A stretch of DNA of 64,000 bases, taken from a virus. Below the pieces are notes generated by a model, which was given only the letters and a program-made list of their open reading frames with translations, was not told the origin of the DNA and did not search any database. Positions 16,564 to 24,657 of the stretch are shown here, piece after piece. The stretch lies in IMG/VR virus record IMGVR_UViG_3300025881_000008, positions 1-64,000 of that record. The stretch is one strand, 5' to 3'. Positions within the stretch are counted from its first letter, which is position 1. Each line of letters opens with the position of its first letter. Position numbers and translations under genes: made by a program.

Positions 16564-17184
16564 TTATTTCCAAGACCAAAGTCTATTATCTGGATGGTCG
16601 TGAATTACGATAGTATTTGGTCCTATTTCAGTGTCATAAAATGGCTCGTAATTAAAAAGACAAACATCTGGTCCCATGCTTTTCCACATTTGATTAGATA
16701 AAGCTTTACCACCCCATGCCCAATCAATATTCTTATATATTGATAAACACTCTTTAATCATTCTAGAATTAGGAGATGCGCCCATAATAGTACAATCTAT
16801 AAGAGCACCTTTATTATTATCTTGACCTTCATATCTAACTCCACCAAAAAAAGTGGTTTTATTATGTAATTGGTTTAAGATATTATTAAATGATTTAATT
16901 GGATTTGCATCTGCATCAATATAGACTCCTCCAAAATCTCTTAGTAATAAAAGCCTAGTTCTATCCGCGACGTGTGCCGGTTTAAATATTGTACCAATAT
17001 CTTTTCTATAATTCTGTATAAAAGGATCGTTTTTATATAATTCATCGAATATTTCTTTATTACCCCACAGTTTATATTCCCAATCAGGATGCATCACTTT
17101 TACTCTTTGCATAAAAGTTTTACACTTTTCGGGAATGGGTTGATCACCGATCCAAATTTGATGTATTATTTTAGGTATCGTCAT
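16564..17184 (-). CDS. DXD-type sugar transferase (GT32-like)
   Basis: 206 residues. Ile-Pro-Lys-Ile-Ile-His-Gln-Ile-Trp-Ile-Gly at the N-terminus and Ala-Asp-Arg-Thr-Arg-Leu-Leu-Leu-Leu with Gly-Gly-Val-Tyr-Ile-Asp-Ala-Asp-Ala (85-93) are the hallmarks of the sugar-binding DXD family related to OCH1 mannosyltransferases. The Asp-x-Asp binds metal and nucleotide-sugar. A Trp-Gly-Gly-Lys-Ala acceptor-side loop follows. It lies downstream of the major capsid and core genes, so capsid, tail or DNA-base glycosylation are all possible. No signal peptide or membrane segment, so it acts in the host cytoplasm. Confidence 0.85.
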   Translation of the reverse strand: MTIPKIIHQIWIGDQPIPEKCKTFMQRVKVMHPDWEYKLWGNKEIFDELYKNDPFIQNYRKDIGTIFKPAHVADRTRLLLLRDFGGVYIDADANPIKSFNNILNQLHNKTTFFGGVRYEGQDNNKGALIDCTIMGASPNSRMIKECLSIYKNIDWAWGGKALSNQMWKSMGPDVCLFNYEPFYDTEIGPNTIVIHDHPDNRLWSWK

Positions 17185-17244
17185 ATTGAATAAAATAAAA
17201 AGAGCTTTTATTTCTAAAAACTCTTTTTTTAAATTAAGTTTAAA

Positions 17245-18339
17245 TTACATTAAAGCTTTGAATCTTTCAGCAATTGACATACCTTCGTATATTTTTGCCT
17301 TTGTAGATTCTTCTACTTCCTCTTCAGGTGCTTCTTCAGCTTCTTCAGCTTCTTCAACTTCTTCAACTTCTTCACCTTCTTCTTCAACTACTACTTCTGC
17401 AGCTTCTTCGCCTTCTACTTTATCAGCAGCTTCGACGTCTTCTTCTTTTTCTTCTTCAGCTTCAACGTTAACTTCAACTTCAACTTCAACTTCTTCGGCT
17501 TCTTCATTAACTATTGATGAAAGTCTACCAGAACCATCTAGTTCTGCGTTTTCATTATAGCCTAATTGTGCATCAGATTTTGCCTTAGCTTCTGCATCAT
17601 CAGCATCTTGTTCTGCTTGTGATTTTTCTTTAGGTTCTTGTTTTGCTGCGTAATCTTTTAATGATTTTTCATCGTTAGCTACTCTATCTTCTAAGGTATC
17701 GATCTCTAATTTAAGAGCTTTTGCTTCTTCACCAGAAGTAGCCTTCATTACCACTTTTGCGGCTTGTAATTTTGATTTATTTTTACCAATACTAACAACT
17801 TTACCTAGGCCTTCATCTCCTTTTGATAATTCAGACATTCTATCGGTAATAGCATCGACTTGATCTTTAAGAGCTTTGTTTTTAGCTAAGTTAGCCTGTT
17901 TAAGTACTTCGGCTGTTTTAGGATTAGGATCTTCTTTAGAAGCTTCTTTTTTCTTAGCGTAATCAACATCGTTAATAGATTGTTGAATCAGCGCCTTTTG
18001 ATATTGTTTTAAATTTTTAGAAATCTTCATGTATTTAATAGGAGATTTAATAATATCCATAATACCTTCGTTAAGCAGTGTAATGTTAGTTAAATCAAAT
18101 AACTCTTCATAAAGTTCATCAATTTCTAAACTAATAGAAGTTGATTCTGAAACCCTGTCAGATAATTCAATTAAATTATTAAGAATAGTATCAACATCTC
18201 TAATTACTTCAGTTCTAATAGTTTCAGCGGGTGTGGATTGGTCGATGGCTACATCGGTATGTGATGTGGCGTCACCTGACTCGTTTAACAAGTCTCTAGT
18301 AAACTCTTCGTAGAGCTTTAGTTTTGATTTTAATTGCAT
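17245..18339 (-). CDS. Acidic prohead core-like protein downstream of capsid gene
   Basis: 364 residues. The N-terminus (Leu-Tyr-Glu-Glu-Phe-Thr-Arg-Asp-Leu-Leu-Asn-Glu-Ser) resembles the tag shared by presumed internal head proteins. The middle is coiled-coil-like. Residues about 260-345 are an extreme Glu/Val/Ala run, and the end is Met-Ser-Ile-Ala-Glu-Arg-Phe-Lys-Ala-Leu-Met. This end resembles that of the protease-scaffold protein (Met-Ala-Asp-Ala-Phe-Lys-Lys-Arg-Phe). Together with its place directly after the capsid gene it looks like a scaffold/core component that is proteolysed by gp21. It has its own promoter motif. No family recognised. Confidence 0.6.
   Translation of the reverse strand: MQLKSKLKLYEEFTRDLLNESGDATSHTDVAIDQSTPAETIRTEVIRDVDTILNNLIELSDRVSESTSISLEIDELYEELFDLTNITLLNEGIMDIIKSPIKYMKISKNLKQYQKALIQQSINDVDYAKKKEASKEDPNPKTAEVLKQANLAKNKALKDQVDAITDRMSELSKGDEGLGKVVSIGKNKSKLQAAKVVMKATSGEEAKALKLEIDTLEDRVANDEKSLKDYAAKQEPKEKSQAEQDADDAEAKAKSDAQLGYNENAELDGSGRLSSIVNEEAEEVEVEVEVNVEAEEEKEEDVEAADKVEGEEAAEVVVEEEGEEVEEVEEAEEAEEAPEEEVEESTKAKIYEGMSIAERFKALM
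17310..17500. repeat. CTTCTTCAR-type low-complexity coding repeat
   Basis: Imperfect repeats of CTTCTTCAG/CTTCTTCAA encode the Glu/Val/Ala-rich acidic tail of the core-like protein. Slippage here would change tail length in whole codons. Confidence 0.7.
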
Positions 18340-18380
18340 AACGTTTTTTATTTTGTTAAGTTTAGTTTATATTAATAGAT

Positions 18381-18388
18381 TATATATC
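18381..18388 (-). promoter_or_regulatory. Late-promoter-like motif GATATATA
   Basis: GATATATAATC on the coding strand, 42 bases before the core-like gene ATG at 18339 and just after the capsid-gene terminator. Confidence 0.6.
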
Positions 18389-18414
18389 TAACTTAATTAC
18401 TAAATTCTGAAGAA

Positions 18415-18444
18415 TAAAAAAAGGCCATCCGAAGATGGCCTTTT
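18415..18444 (-). terminator. Rho-independent terminator after major capsid gene
   Basis: On the minus strand GGCCATC-TTCG-GATGGCC forms a perfect 7-bp stem closed by a stable TTCG tetraloop, followed by seven T residues. It ends the capsid message. Confidence 0.9.
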
Positions 18445-18467
18445 CATATTAATTATTCTACGTTAGA

Positions 18468-19895
18468 TTACAATTGTAAACCATCAACGTTGAATTTTTG
18501 GTATTGTGTACCTGGGTGGAAACCAGCTTCAACTAGAGCGTATCTAGATTTAACTGCTACTTTAGGAGCCATAGTTCCTTCAGCAATAGTTTGAACTGAT
18601 TCAGCCATTAAGTAAGGCATGAATACTAATCCAGCGCCGTTACCGTCACCTTTTCTACCTACTAGGACTTCGTGCTTACCGTTAACACCTTCGAATGCTA
18701 AGTTTGGATCAGTGTAAACATTGATACCAGCAACTGAACCTACTGGGTAGATTGCACCTGCAACTTGGTTGAATGTGTTAGCCATTGGGTTTGGTACGAA
18801 ACCAGCAACACCTTGTAAAGCTGAAGCAACTTTTGCATCAACTACAGCGAAGTTACCAGCACCTCTTCTACCTCTGTTAGCGATTAAGTTAGCAGCAGCC
18901 AATACGTGAGTAAGGATTCTTCTGTTAACATCACCGTAAGTGTTACCACCTAAAGAGTAGTCTAGAACAACCTCTGAAATACCGCCTTCAGCGATAGATC
19001 TCATCTTAGTTAAGATGTGGTTGTTGATAGATTGAGTTAATTCGTTAGTTAATACTGCTTCTACTTGAGCTACAGCGTCAACACCGAATTGCTTAAGATC
19101 TTGTACTTGCTCTCTTGTAACTGCAGCAGCAACTTGGAAAGTTTCAGCAGCAACACTTTTAGAGAATAAAGAAAGACCCATAACTTTGTCAGCAGTTCTT
19201 TCACCAGCTTCTCTTGCAAGAGGCTTACCGTTAGCATCAGCACCTGAGAATGCAGGAATATGATCTTCTAATGCAGCAACTAATTCTACAGTTGCACCAG
19301 CACCTGTTTTAGCAGCTTCTAAGTCTTCAGCAACGTTTGCTTCAACTAATGCACCTACTACTTTAAAGATTGATTTACCATCAATTCTTGAAGCACCTAC
19401 GAATTCGTATGCAGCGCTAGCTGCAGTAGCTGCAATACTTACAACACCCGCTAATGCTTTATCAGCTTTGATGTAAGTTGGAGCAGTACCACCTAAGGCA
19501 ACAGTTCCACCTTCATAAGTAAAGTCTAAGTAAGACAATAATCCCATTGGTCCAGCCATTGGTACTACTGGTACTAAGTCAAGACCGATAGTTTGAGCAG
19601 CAACTTGCATTGCCAAAGGCAATAATGTTGGAGCTTTGTCACCTGATCCAGTAGCTGCACCTGCTGCACCGTTAGCCGGAGCACCTGCAGGGAAAGATAC
19701 TGCACCCATACCTGTTAAGTTCATTGGGCCAGGGTTGTTAGATAAAGACATGATGTTCGCGTCTTCATAAAGTTTATGGTTGTGACAGTAAGTCGACATC
19801 CATGCTAATTTGCTAGATTCGTTGATACCTGTAGCTTCCGAAATGATCGGTGCCCATGTATTCTTGATCTCAGCTTCATTTAATAAATTTGCCAT
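18468..19895 (-). CDS. 23: Major capsid protein (gp23)
   Basis: 475 residues from the ATG at 19895; an in-frame TTG 19 codons upstream is rejected because the ATG follows a typical A-rich leader. The first 15 residues (Leu-Leu-Asn-Glu-Ala-Glu-Ile...Trp-Ala-Pro-Ile) resemble the gp23 N-terminal segment removed in maturation. A Gly/Ala linker with Asn-Leu-Thr-Gly-Met-Gly and Gly-Ser-Gly-Asp (about 57-85) marks the probable gp21 cleavage zone. The body has the HK97-like T4 pattern, ending Gly-Thr-Gln-Tyr. It forms the capsid hexamers. Shorter than T4 gp23 (521). The gene is flanked by scaffold and core-like genes, with a promoter motif and strong terminator. Confidence 0.92.
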   Translation of the reverse strand: MANLLNEAEIKNTWAPIISEATGINESSKLAWMSTYCHNHKLYEDANIMSLSNNPGPMNLTGMGAVSFPAGAPANGAAGAATGSGDKAPTLLPLAMQVAAQTIGLDLVPVVPMAGPMGLLSYLDFTYEGGTVALGGTAPTYIKADKALAGVVSIAATAASAAYEFVGASRIDGKSIFKVVGALVEANVAEDLEAAKTGAGATVELVAALEDHIPAFSGADANGKPLAREAGERTADKVMGLSLFSKSVAAETFQVAAAVTREQVQDLKQFGVDAVAQVEAVLTNELTQSINNHILTKMRSIAEGGISEVVLDYSLGGNTYGDVNRRILTHVLAAANLIANRGRRGAGNFAVVDAKVASALQGVAGFVPNPMANTFNQVAGAIYPVGSVAGINVYTDPNLAFEGVNGKHEVLVGRKGDGNGAGLVFMPYLMAESVQTIAEGTMAPKVAVKSRYALVEAGFHPGTQYQKFNVDGLQL

Positions 19896-19993
19896 TTTTA
19901 ATGATCGTTTTTTTTGTTTGTTTAATTGTTTAGTTAAAAACTCGACATTCAATGGGCTTTCTGCTTCTGTCGCCCTTATCGTCGAATGTTATT

Positions 19994-20001
19994 TATATAT
20001 C
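19994..20001 (-). promoter_or_regulatory. Late-promoter-like motif GATATATA
   Basis: GATATATAAATAACA on the coding strand, 99 bases before the capsid ATG at 19895. This is the longest leader of the set and would carry the segment with repeated GCAGAAAGCCC-type purine tracts. Confidence 0.6.
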
Positions 20002-20015
20002 AGTGTTTCTTTTGA

Positions 20016-21992
20016 TTATTTGTTAAATCTCTTTTTGAATGCATCTGCCATACCAGTCATATCATATCCTAAAGTTGATTTTGGCTCTTCAGTTTTTGAT
20101 TCACTAACCATTGCAACTTTTTCCATTTCAACTCTAGTATCTCTTAGATCTCTAGTTTGCCAGAAATTAGCAACTTGGTATTCGGTATTCAATGTGTGGT
20201 ATCTTGCTTGTGCAACAATTTGATTTTGCTTAGCTTCAGATAGATTAGTCCATGCTTCAGTATATTCTGCTGGCATAAGAGCAATAAATGCAGGCTGTGA
20301 TCCAGCGCTTTCAACTATAAGTTGTGCATTGTTCATTAAAGATACAATTTCAGACTCTGTCATAAAACCTCTTTTAGAAACTGTGTTTCTAACTTCAGTC
20401 TTAGCAGATTCAGTCAATGCATTGTACTTTTCTCTTGTTGCAGAAGAAACAACTCTAAAGAAAGATGGTGATTCATTTTCTTTTTTAGTTGCATTTTCAA
20501 CTAACTTATCTAATTTAGAAGAGATTTCTGATTTGTAAGCCTCTAAAGGATCTAATGCTCCTTCTTCACCTTCTGCTTCTTCTTCGCCTTCGCCTGCTTC
20601 AGCAGCTTCAACTTCGTCTTCGATTTCTGAATCAGATGTTTTAGCATCAGATTTTAGATCTTCAGCTTCTTCACCAGCTTCTTCGCCAGCAACATCACCT
20701 TCGGCTGAGTTATCTCCAGCTTCAACTTCTTCGCCTTCGATTTCTTCAACATCTTTACCTGCTTTTTCACCGTCAGCTGCTACTGCACCTTCTTCTGAAT
20801 TATCACCGATGTTTTCGATTTCTTCTGTATCATCAGCTTCATCGGCCTCTTTTGCAGGATCTTCTTCTTCAGTAACAACTGTTTCGTTTAAAGATTCTGC
20901 AATGTATTCAGCGTATTCAGAAACTGATTGTAAGTTTTCTTTTAAGTATTCAACATACTCTAATAAAGTAGTATGTGATGTAGCACCTTCATTGTGGGCT
21001 TCTGCTAAATAGTTAGCAAAGTCTTTAACTTTAGAAACTGCTTCAGCAACGTGCTCCGTATAAGAGATACCTTGATCTAATTTTTCAGCCAATGACTCAG
21101 AGTAAGAGATACCTTGATCTGCTTTTTCAGCAACGTGCTCTGTGTATTGAATAGACTCGTCTAATTTAGTAGCAACATAATCAACGTAGTCGGTTAATTT
21201 ATTAACGCTTTCTACAATATGATCATTGTGCTCCTTTAGATTGTCTACAGTGCTGTCTTCTAAAGCCTCTTCATTTTTGGCTTCGATAGACTCTTTTAGT
21301 GTCTTGATTTCATTCGCTAAATACTCAGAGTACTTATTGAAATCTTCAGATTTTACAAATTCTGCCATGTTTTTATTTTCTTTTATTTGTGTGTTTGTGT
21401 TTTCGATTGTGTCGATAGTTTCTAATGAAGTTTCGGGTTTTTTGTTAATTTCATAAATTGACAAAAGACCATCATTCTCATATCCATAAGATTCGTTAAC
21501 TCTCTTTAACTCAGCGTTTTCAAAACCTGGGTCAGCAACTAAATCATATGTGAATAATTGTTTAATTTTAACTTGGCCATTAGTTTCAACAACTCCGGCA
21601 GCTCTAGAAGAAATTTGTAAAGGAACTCCAGCATCAACTAATGCTTTAGCCTGACGACCAGCATCAGTATCTAATAATTTGATTCTACCTCTAACTTCTT
21701 TAGTTTCTTTATCATAAGTTAAATCCTCAATAACGTGAGATACATTCTTTAATGAAATGTCGAATTGTGCAGGGTGATCTAATTCACCTAAAAGCTTAGA
21801 AGCCTTTATTTTAGCCTGTAATGCCTCAATTTGAGGAACATATTCAGCTTCCGTATAGATACGGTTGTTTCTGTTTTTTTGATCGATTTGACCAAAAACA
21901 CCTTCAAGTACATAGTCTTTATTCTCTGACGTAGTAACATTCAGGGCAGAAGAAGACATCTCGACGATTAGTAAATCGTTAATATTGCTCAT
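20016..21992 (-). CDS. 21: Prohead protease fused to scaffold (gp21-gp22)
   Basis: 658 residues combine two T4 functions. Residues 1-170 are the prohead serine protease: Gly-Glu-Leu-Asp-His-Pro (His73) and Ile-Ser-Ser-Arg-Ala-Ala-Gly (Ser128/129), with Gly-Val-Phe-Gly and Arg-Asn-Asn-Arg-Ile-Tyr. From about 209 onward it is a scaffold: long coiled coils, three repeats of Asp-Gln-Gly-Ile-Ser-Tyr-type heptads (about 270-320), an acidic Glu/Ala/Asp run (380-470), a helical C-terminus ending Lys-Lys-Arg-Phe-Asn-Lys. Met209 at 21368 follows a strongly A-rich stretch and may start a separate scaffold chain. In T4 these are genes 21 and 22. Confidence 0.85.
   Translation of the reverse strand: MSNINDLLIVEMSSSALNVTTSENKDYVLEGVFGQIDQKNRNNRIYTEAEYVPQIEALQAKIKASKLLGELDHPAQFDISLKNVSHVIEDLTYDKETKEVRGRIKLLDTDAGRQAKALVDAGVPLQISSRAAGVVETNGQVKIKQLFTYDLVADPGFENAELKRVNESYGYENDGLLSIYEINKKPETSLETIDTIENTNTQIKENKNMAEFVKSEDFNKYSEYLANEIKTLKESIEAKNEEALEDSTVDNLKEHNDHIVESVNKLTDYVDYVATKLDESIQYTEHVAEKADQGISYSESLAEKLDQGISYTEHVAEAVSKVKDFANYLAEAHNEGATSHTTLLEYVEYLKENLQSVSEYAEYIAESLNETVVTEEEDPAKEADEADDTEEIENIGDNSEEGAVAADGEKAGKDVEEIEGEEVEAGDNSAEGDVAGEEAGEEAEDLKSDAKTSDSEIEDEVEAAEAGEGEEEAEGEEGALDPLEAYKSEISSKLDKLVENATKKENESPSFFRVVSSATREKYNALTESAKTEVRNTVSKRGFMTESEIVSLMNNAQLIVESAGSQPAFIALMPAEYTEAWTNLSEAKQNQIVAQARYHTLNTEYQVANFWQTRDLRDTRVEMEKVAMVSESKTEEPKSTLGYDMTGMADAFKKRFNK
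21368..21390 (-). promoter_or_regulatory. Likely internal translation start for free scaffold
   Basis: The coding strand reads AAATAAAAGAAAATAAAAAC immediately before the in-frame ATG at 21368. This matches the A-rich leaders before real starts in this genome. The site lies exactly at the protease/scaffold junction. Confidence 0.5.
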
Positions 21993-22016
21993 ATTATTTG
22001 TTTTTTATATTTTTAA

Positions 22017-22024
22017 TATATATC
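22017..22024 (-). promoter_or_regulatory. Late-promoter-like motif GATATATA
   Basis: GATATATATTAAAAATA on the coding strand, 25 bases before the protease-scaffold ATG at 21992. Confidence 0.6.
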
Positions 22025-22048
22025 ATCCTTTATTATTGAAATATCTTA

Positions 22049-22387
22049 TTATAATCCAGCGAGCGGGTCATCGCCTCCTTCGGCATCTCCTTCGTCTTCT
22101 TTTTCAGCTTCTTTTTCAGCTTCTGCATCTTCAGCGGATTTATCTAGATAGTATCCTACTAAAATATCCATTTCTCCTTCAGCAAACGCAGCTTCGCCAT
22201 ATTCGGTATAGAAGTATTGTTTGAATTCATCTTCTGTCTTAGCAGCAGTAATTGCGCCTAAGATTTCGGCAGATTTAACTTCTGGACCTGAATCCAATTT
22301 TAAATCATCTACAAATATCTTTGACTCTTCTCCTGCTCTTAACGCATCTTCAGAGATGAAATCTTCAAATGTTTTTATAATTTTCAT
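22049..22387 (-). CDS. Acidic prohead core protein with capsid-targeting-like N-terminus
   Basis: 112 residues between portal and protease genes, the T4 gene 67/68 position. It begins Met-Lys-Ile-Ile-Lys-Thr-Phe-Glu-Asp-Phe-Ile-Ser-Glu, the tag shared with many proteins at 46-54 kb. It ends in a very acidic tail (Ala-Glu-Lys-Glu-Asp-Glu-Gly-Asp) then Asp-Pro-Leu-Ala-Gly-Leu. T4 gp67 is likewise small with an acidic tail and is a prohead core component cut by gp21. The promoter motif lies only five bases from the ATG, so any transcript from it would be leaderless or start inside the gene. Confidence 0.65.
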   Translation of the reverse strand: MKIIKTFEDFISEDALRAGEESKIFVDDLKLDSGPEVKSAEILGAITAAKTEDEFKQYFYTEYGEAAFAEGEMDILVGYYLDKSAEDAEAEKEAEKEDEGDAEGGDDPLAGL

Positions 22388-22391
22388 AATT

Positions 22392-22399
22392 TATATATC
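22392..22399 (-). promoter_or_regulatory. GATATATA motif abutting a start codon
   Basis: GATATATAAATTATG on the coding strand: the motif ends five bases from the ATG at 22387. If it is a -10 element, the transcript starts at or after the ATG. Confidence 0.5.
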
Positions 22400-22414
22400 T
22401 TTTTTATTCAAACT

Positions 22415-24007
22415 TTACATTGCGAATGGATCCTCGGGCTCTGGAGCTTCAGCATCCTTTTTCTTTACTTTAGATTTAGCCGCTTCATTAGCTCTAATCT
22501 CATCATCAGAAAGCTTAAGATATTTCTTAACTAAGTATTCCTGATCAAAGTAGTATTCCTCTTCCATAGTCTCTTGGTTGGTTGTCATCAATGAATCTCT
22601 CATTGTACCAATAAAGTCTAATCTCTTCTCCATTAATTCCATGTCTTTCAATTCTGAGAATACATTTTCTTCATTAAATCTTAATGCAATCTGTGATTTG
22701 AATTGTGGATCGTTTGTAAATTCTGGGTATTTAAGACACATTTGAATAAAAATAGGCTTAGCTAAAATTTCCATAAAGATAGATCTTAAACGCTTGATAA
22801 ATTTACCAAACTTAATCTCATCTCTAATCATACCATCAGCTGCTAGGTTAAAGTCTCCTCCACCATCTTCGTATAAAAATCTTGAGTAAGGAATTTTTGA
22901 AACGTGTTTTAATTTATCTGAGAAGTATTTAAGTGCTTCTGTATCCGAAAGATCTGGTCCTTCACTATTAAGAGTTTCAATTTCTGGTGATTCACCGTCT
23001 TTAGAAGGTAACCAGTACTCTTTAGAGAATTGCAACATTGGTTTACCATCTGTAGCCAAAGTACCTGATTCCCAATCAAAATCAACTGACTCTTTATATG
23101 AGTTCATTAACTGTGAAAGCGATTGTTTTGCTCTGGTCTTAGATTTACCACCAACTGGGATAACAAACTTCATTCTAAATGAAGCGTTAGTTACAGCCCA
23201 AATAACTCTGGTGTGTTCCATAATTCTTAACAAGTTAAATGCTCTTGTTAATCTCTCAATATATGAAACTCTTGATGCTGTAGTTATTGAAGAGTACGAA
23301 ATGTAAATGATCTGTGAATCGTAAAGCTTTCTTTCTTTAACTGGATCATCCTTATATTGTACCCAAACCTTTTTACCATCATCGTGATTATAACCGGGAA
23401 TAAGTGTAATAGGATCTAATTCTTTAAAACCAATTACCTCTTTTTGGTCGGGGGAATAAATTATTTCAAATGCAAGATAACCATCAATTAAGAATTTTCT
23501 AAAGAAGTACCATGCTGATTGATCAGAGTTAAAACCAAAGTAGTGATATATCTGTCTAAAGTATTTGTTAAGGTCTTTTTCAACTGCATCTGAAACATCT
23601 AATCCTAGAATTTCTGGATAACAGAAAAAGTTTTTCTCATCATATACAATAGTCTCATCACAAAGAATGTCTAGGATGTCTTCGATCTCATCATTAAGTG
23701 AAAACTTTCTAAGTTCATCTCTTTTACCAGCATATGATTGGTCGAAAAATGGAATATTAGATCTTAAATTAGTGTCTGTCATTGACATTGCTGCAAATGC
23801 ACCATAAATGTCATCGCTATCAACCCCAAATGGGTTCATTTGACCATAACCTATTTCGGCCTCCATCGGACCAATCGCCTGTGATTGTCTTAAGACTAGA
23901 TCATCATAACGCATACCAAATGAAGACAAAGACTTAAGAGCATTTGAAATGCTAAAAGGTCTTGATCCGTTGCTCAATGGTCCGTTTCTATCGGTAAATC
24001 CTGCCAT
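22415..24007 (-). CDS. 20: Portal vertex protein (gp20)
   Basis: 530 residues, close to T4 gp20 (524). Recognised from Phe-Ser-Leu-Asn-Asp-Glu-Ile-Glu-Asp-Ile-Leu-Asp and Cys-Asp-Glu-Thr-Ile-Val near 105-120, Trp-Tyr-Phe-Phe-Arg-Lys-Phe-Leu-Ile-Asp-Gly-Tyr, Glu-Leu-Asp-Pro-Ile-Thr-Leu-Ile-Pro-Gly and Ile-Pro-Tyr-Ser-Arg-Phe-Leu-Tyr-Glu, all typical of T4-like portals. Twelve copies form the ring through which DNA enters and leaves. The C-terminus is Lys/Glu-rich and ends Asp-Pro-Phe-Ala-Met. It is followed by the core and protease genes as in T4. Confidence 0.93.
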   Translation of the reverse strand: MAGFTDRNGPLSNGSRPFSISNALKSLSSFGMRYDDLVLRQSQAIGPMEAEIGYGQMNPFGVDSDDIYGAFAAMSMTDTNLRSNIPFFDQSYAGKRDELRKFSLNDEIEDILDILCDETIVYDEKNFFCYPEILGLDVSDAVEKDLNKYFRQIYHYFGFNSDQSAWYFFRKFLIDGYLAFEIIYSPDQKEVIGFKELDPITLIPGYNHDDGKKVWVQYKDDPVKERKLYDSQIIYISYSSITTASRVSYIERLTRAFNLLRIMEHTRVIWAVTNASFRMKFVIPVGGKSKTRAKQSLSQLMNSYKESVDFDWESGTLATDGKPMLQFSKEYWLPSKDGESPEIETLNSEGPDLSDTEALKYFSDKLKHVSKIPYSRFLYEDGGGDFNLAADGMIRDEIKFGKFIKRLRSIFMEILAKPIFIQMCLKYPEFTNDPQFKSQIALRFNEENVFSELKDMELMEKRLDFIGTMRDSLMTTNQETMEEEYYFDQEYLVKKYLKLSDDEIRANEAAKSKVKKKDAEAPEPEDPFAM

Positions 24008-24030
24008 ACTATTATATTATTATGTTCTAT

Positions 24031-24657
24031 TTATATATCTTTCTTTTTTGAACGTGATTTTAAGTGCTCTATATAAGCTCTTTTAACTTCATTGATACCA
24101 ATTCCATAAAGGTCTTGGAAATCACAAAGTGCTATCTTTGCCCAGTGTTCATATGAGACCACTTTTTGATTTTTTTTCAATTGTGGTACATACTGTCTAA
24201 TTGCAAAATCAAATCCAAATTGAACTAAAAACTTTTTAATATCTTTATATATTAAATTAATTTCGCCTTGCGTTAATGCATTGTTCTCTTTAGATCTGCC
24301 TGTTTTAGATTTGATTTGACCTGCCATACGATCATAGATCATATCTAATAGATCTTCTTTAAATTGTACAGGTAACAAGTTTAAATTAATTCCAACATCT
24401 GTACCACTATCATGTGAGTCCAGTGCTAGTACCACTGGATTTCTATCCCACCATTCTAATGTTTTCATATGTTTTGGTTTTTCATATCTAAACACGTGAA
24501 TCATACCAGTCCTGAATGGTTTGCTATGATTTGCTACTGCATTATCTCTAATAGATTTAGACGCTTCATCAAACCACTTCTCAGCACTTCGGCGGGCTTT
24601 TGTTTTACTGCCTGCATCCTTGCTTAAGTTTTTAATATCCTGTTTAATCTTACCCAT
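24031..24657 (-). CDS. Head-region protein next to gp4, possibly gp2-like DNA end protector
   Basis: 208 basic residues. The central block Gly-Met-Ile-His-Val-Phe-Arg-Tyr-Glu-Lys-Pro-Lys-His, then Trp-Trp-Asp-Arg-Asn-Pro-Val-Val-Leu-Ala-Leu, then Gly-Ile-Asn-Leu-Asn-Leu-Leu-Pro is one I associate with a conserved T4-like phage family. Its stop/start overlap with gp4 matches the T4 gene 2/gene 4 neighbourhood, so a DNA-end-protecting or head-finishing role is plausible. A baseplate wedge (gp53-type) protein is an alternative for that neighbourhood. It ends Asp-Ile-stop, encoded by the next gene's promoter motif. Confidence 0.55.
   Translation of the reverse strand: MGKIKQDIKNLSKDAGSKTKARRSAEKWFDEASKSIRDNAVANHSKPFRTGMIHVFRYEKPKHMKTLEWWDRNPVVLALDSHDSGTDVGINLNLLPVQFKEDLLDMIYDRMAGQIKSKTGRSKENNALTQGEINLIYKDIKKFLVQFGFDFAIRQYVPQLKKNQKVVSYEHWAKIALCDFQDLYGIGINEVKRAYIEHLKSRSKKKDI
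24032..24039 (-). promoter_or_regulatory. Late-promoter-like motif GATATATA overlapping a stop codon
   Basis: GATATATAAATAGAACA on the coding strand, 25 bases before the portal ATG at 24007. It also encodes the Asp-Ile-stop of the preceding gene. Confidence 0.6.

Noticed and set aside
19896-19952. Upstream TTG start for the capsid gene
   Set aside because: The ATG at 19895 follows an A-rich leader and gives the expected gp23 N-terminus; the extension is basic and unlike the family.
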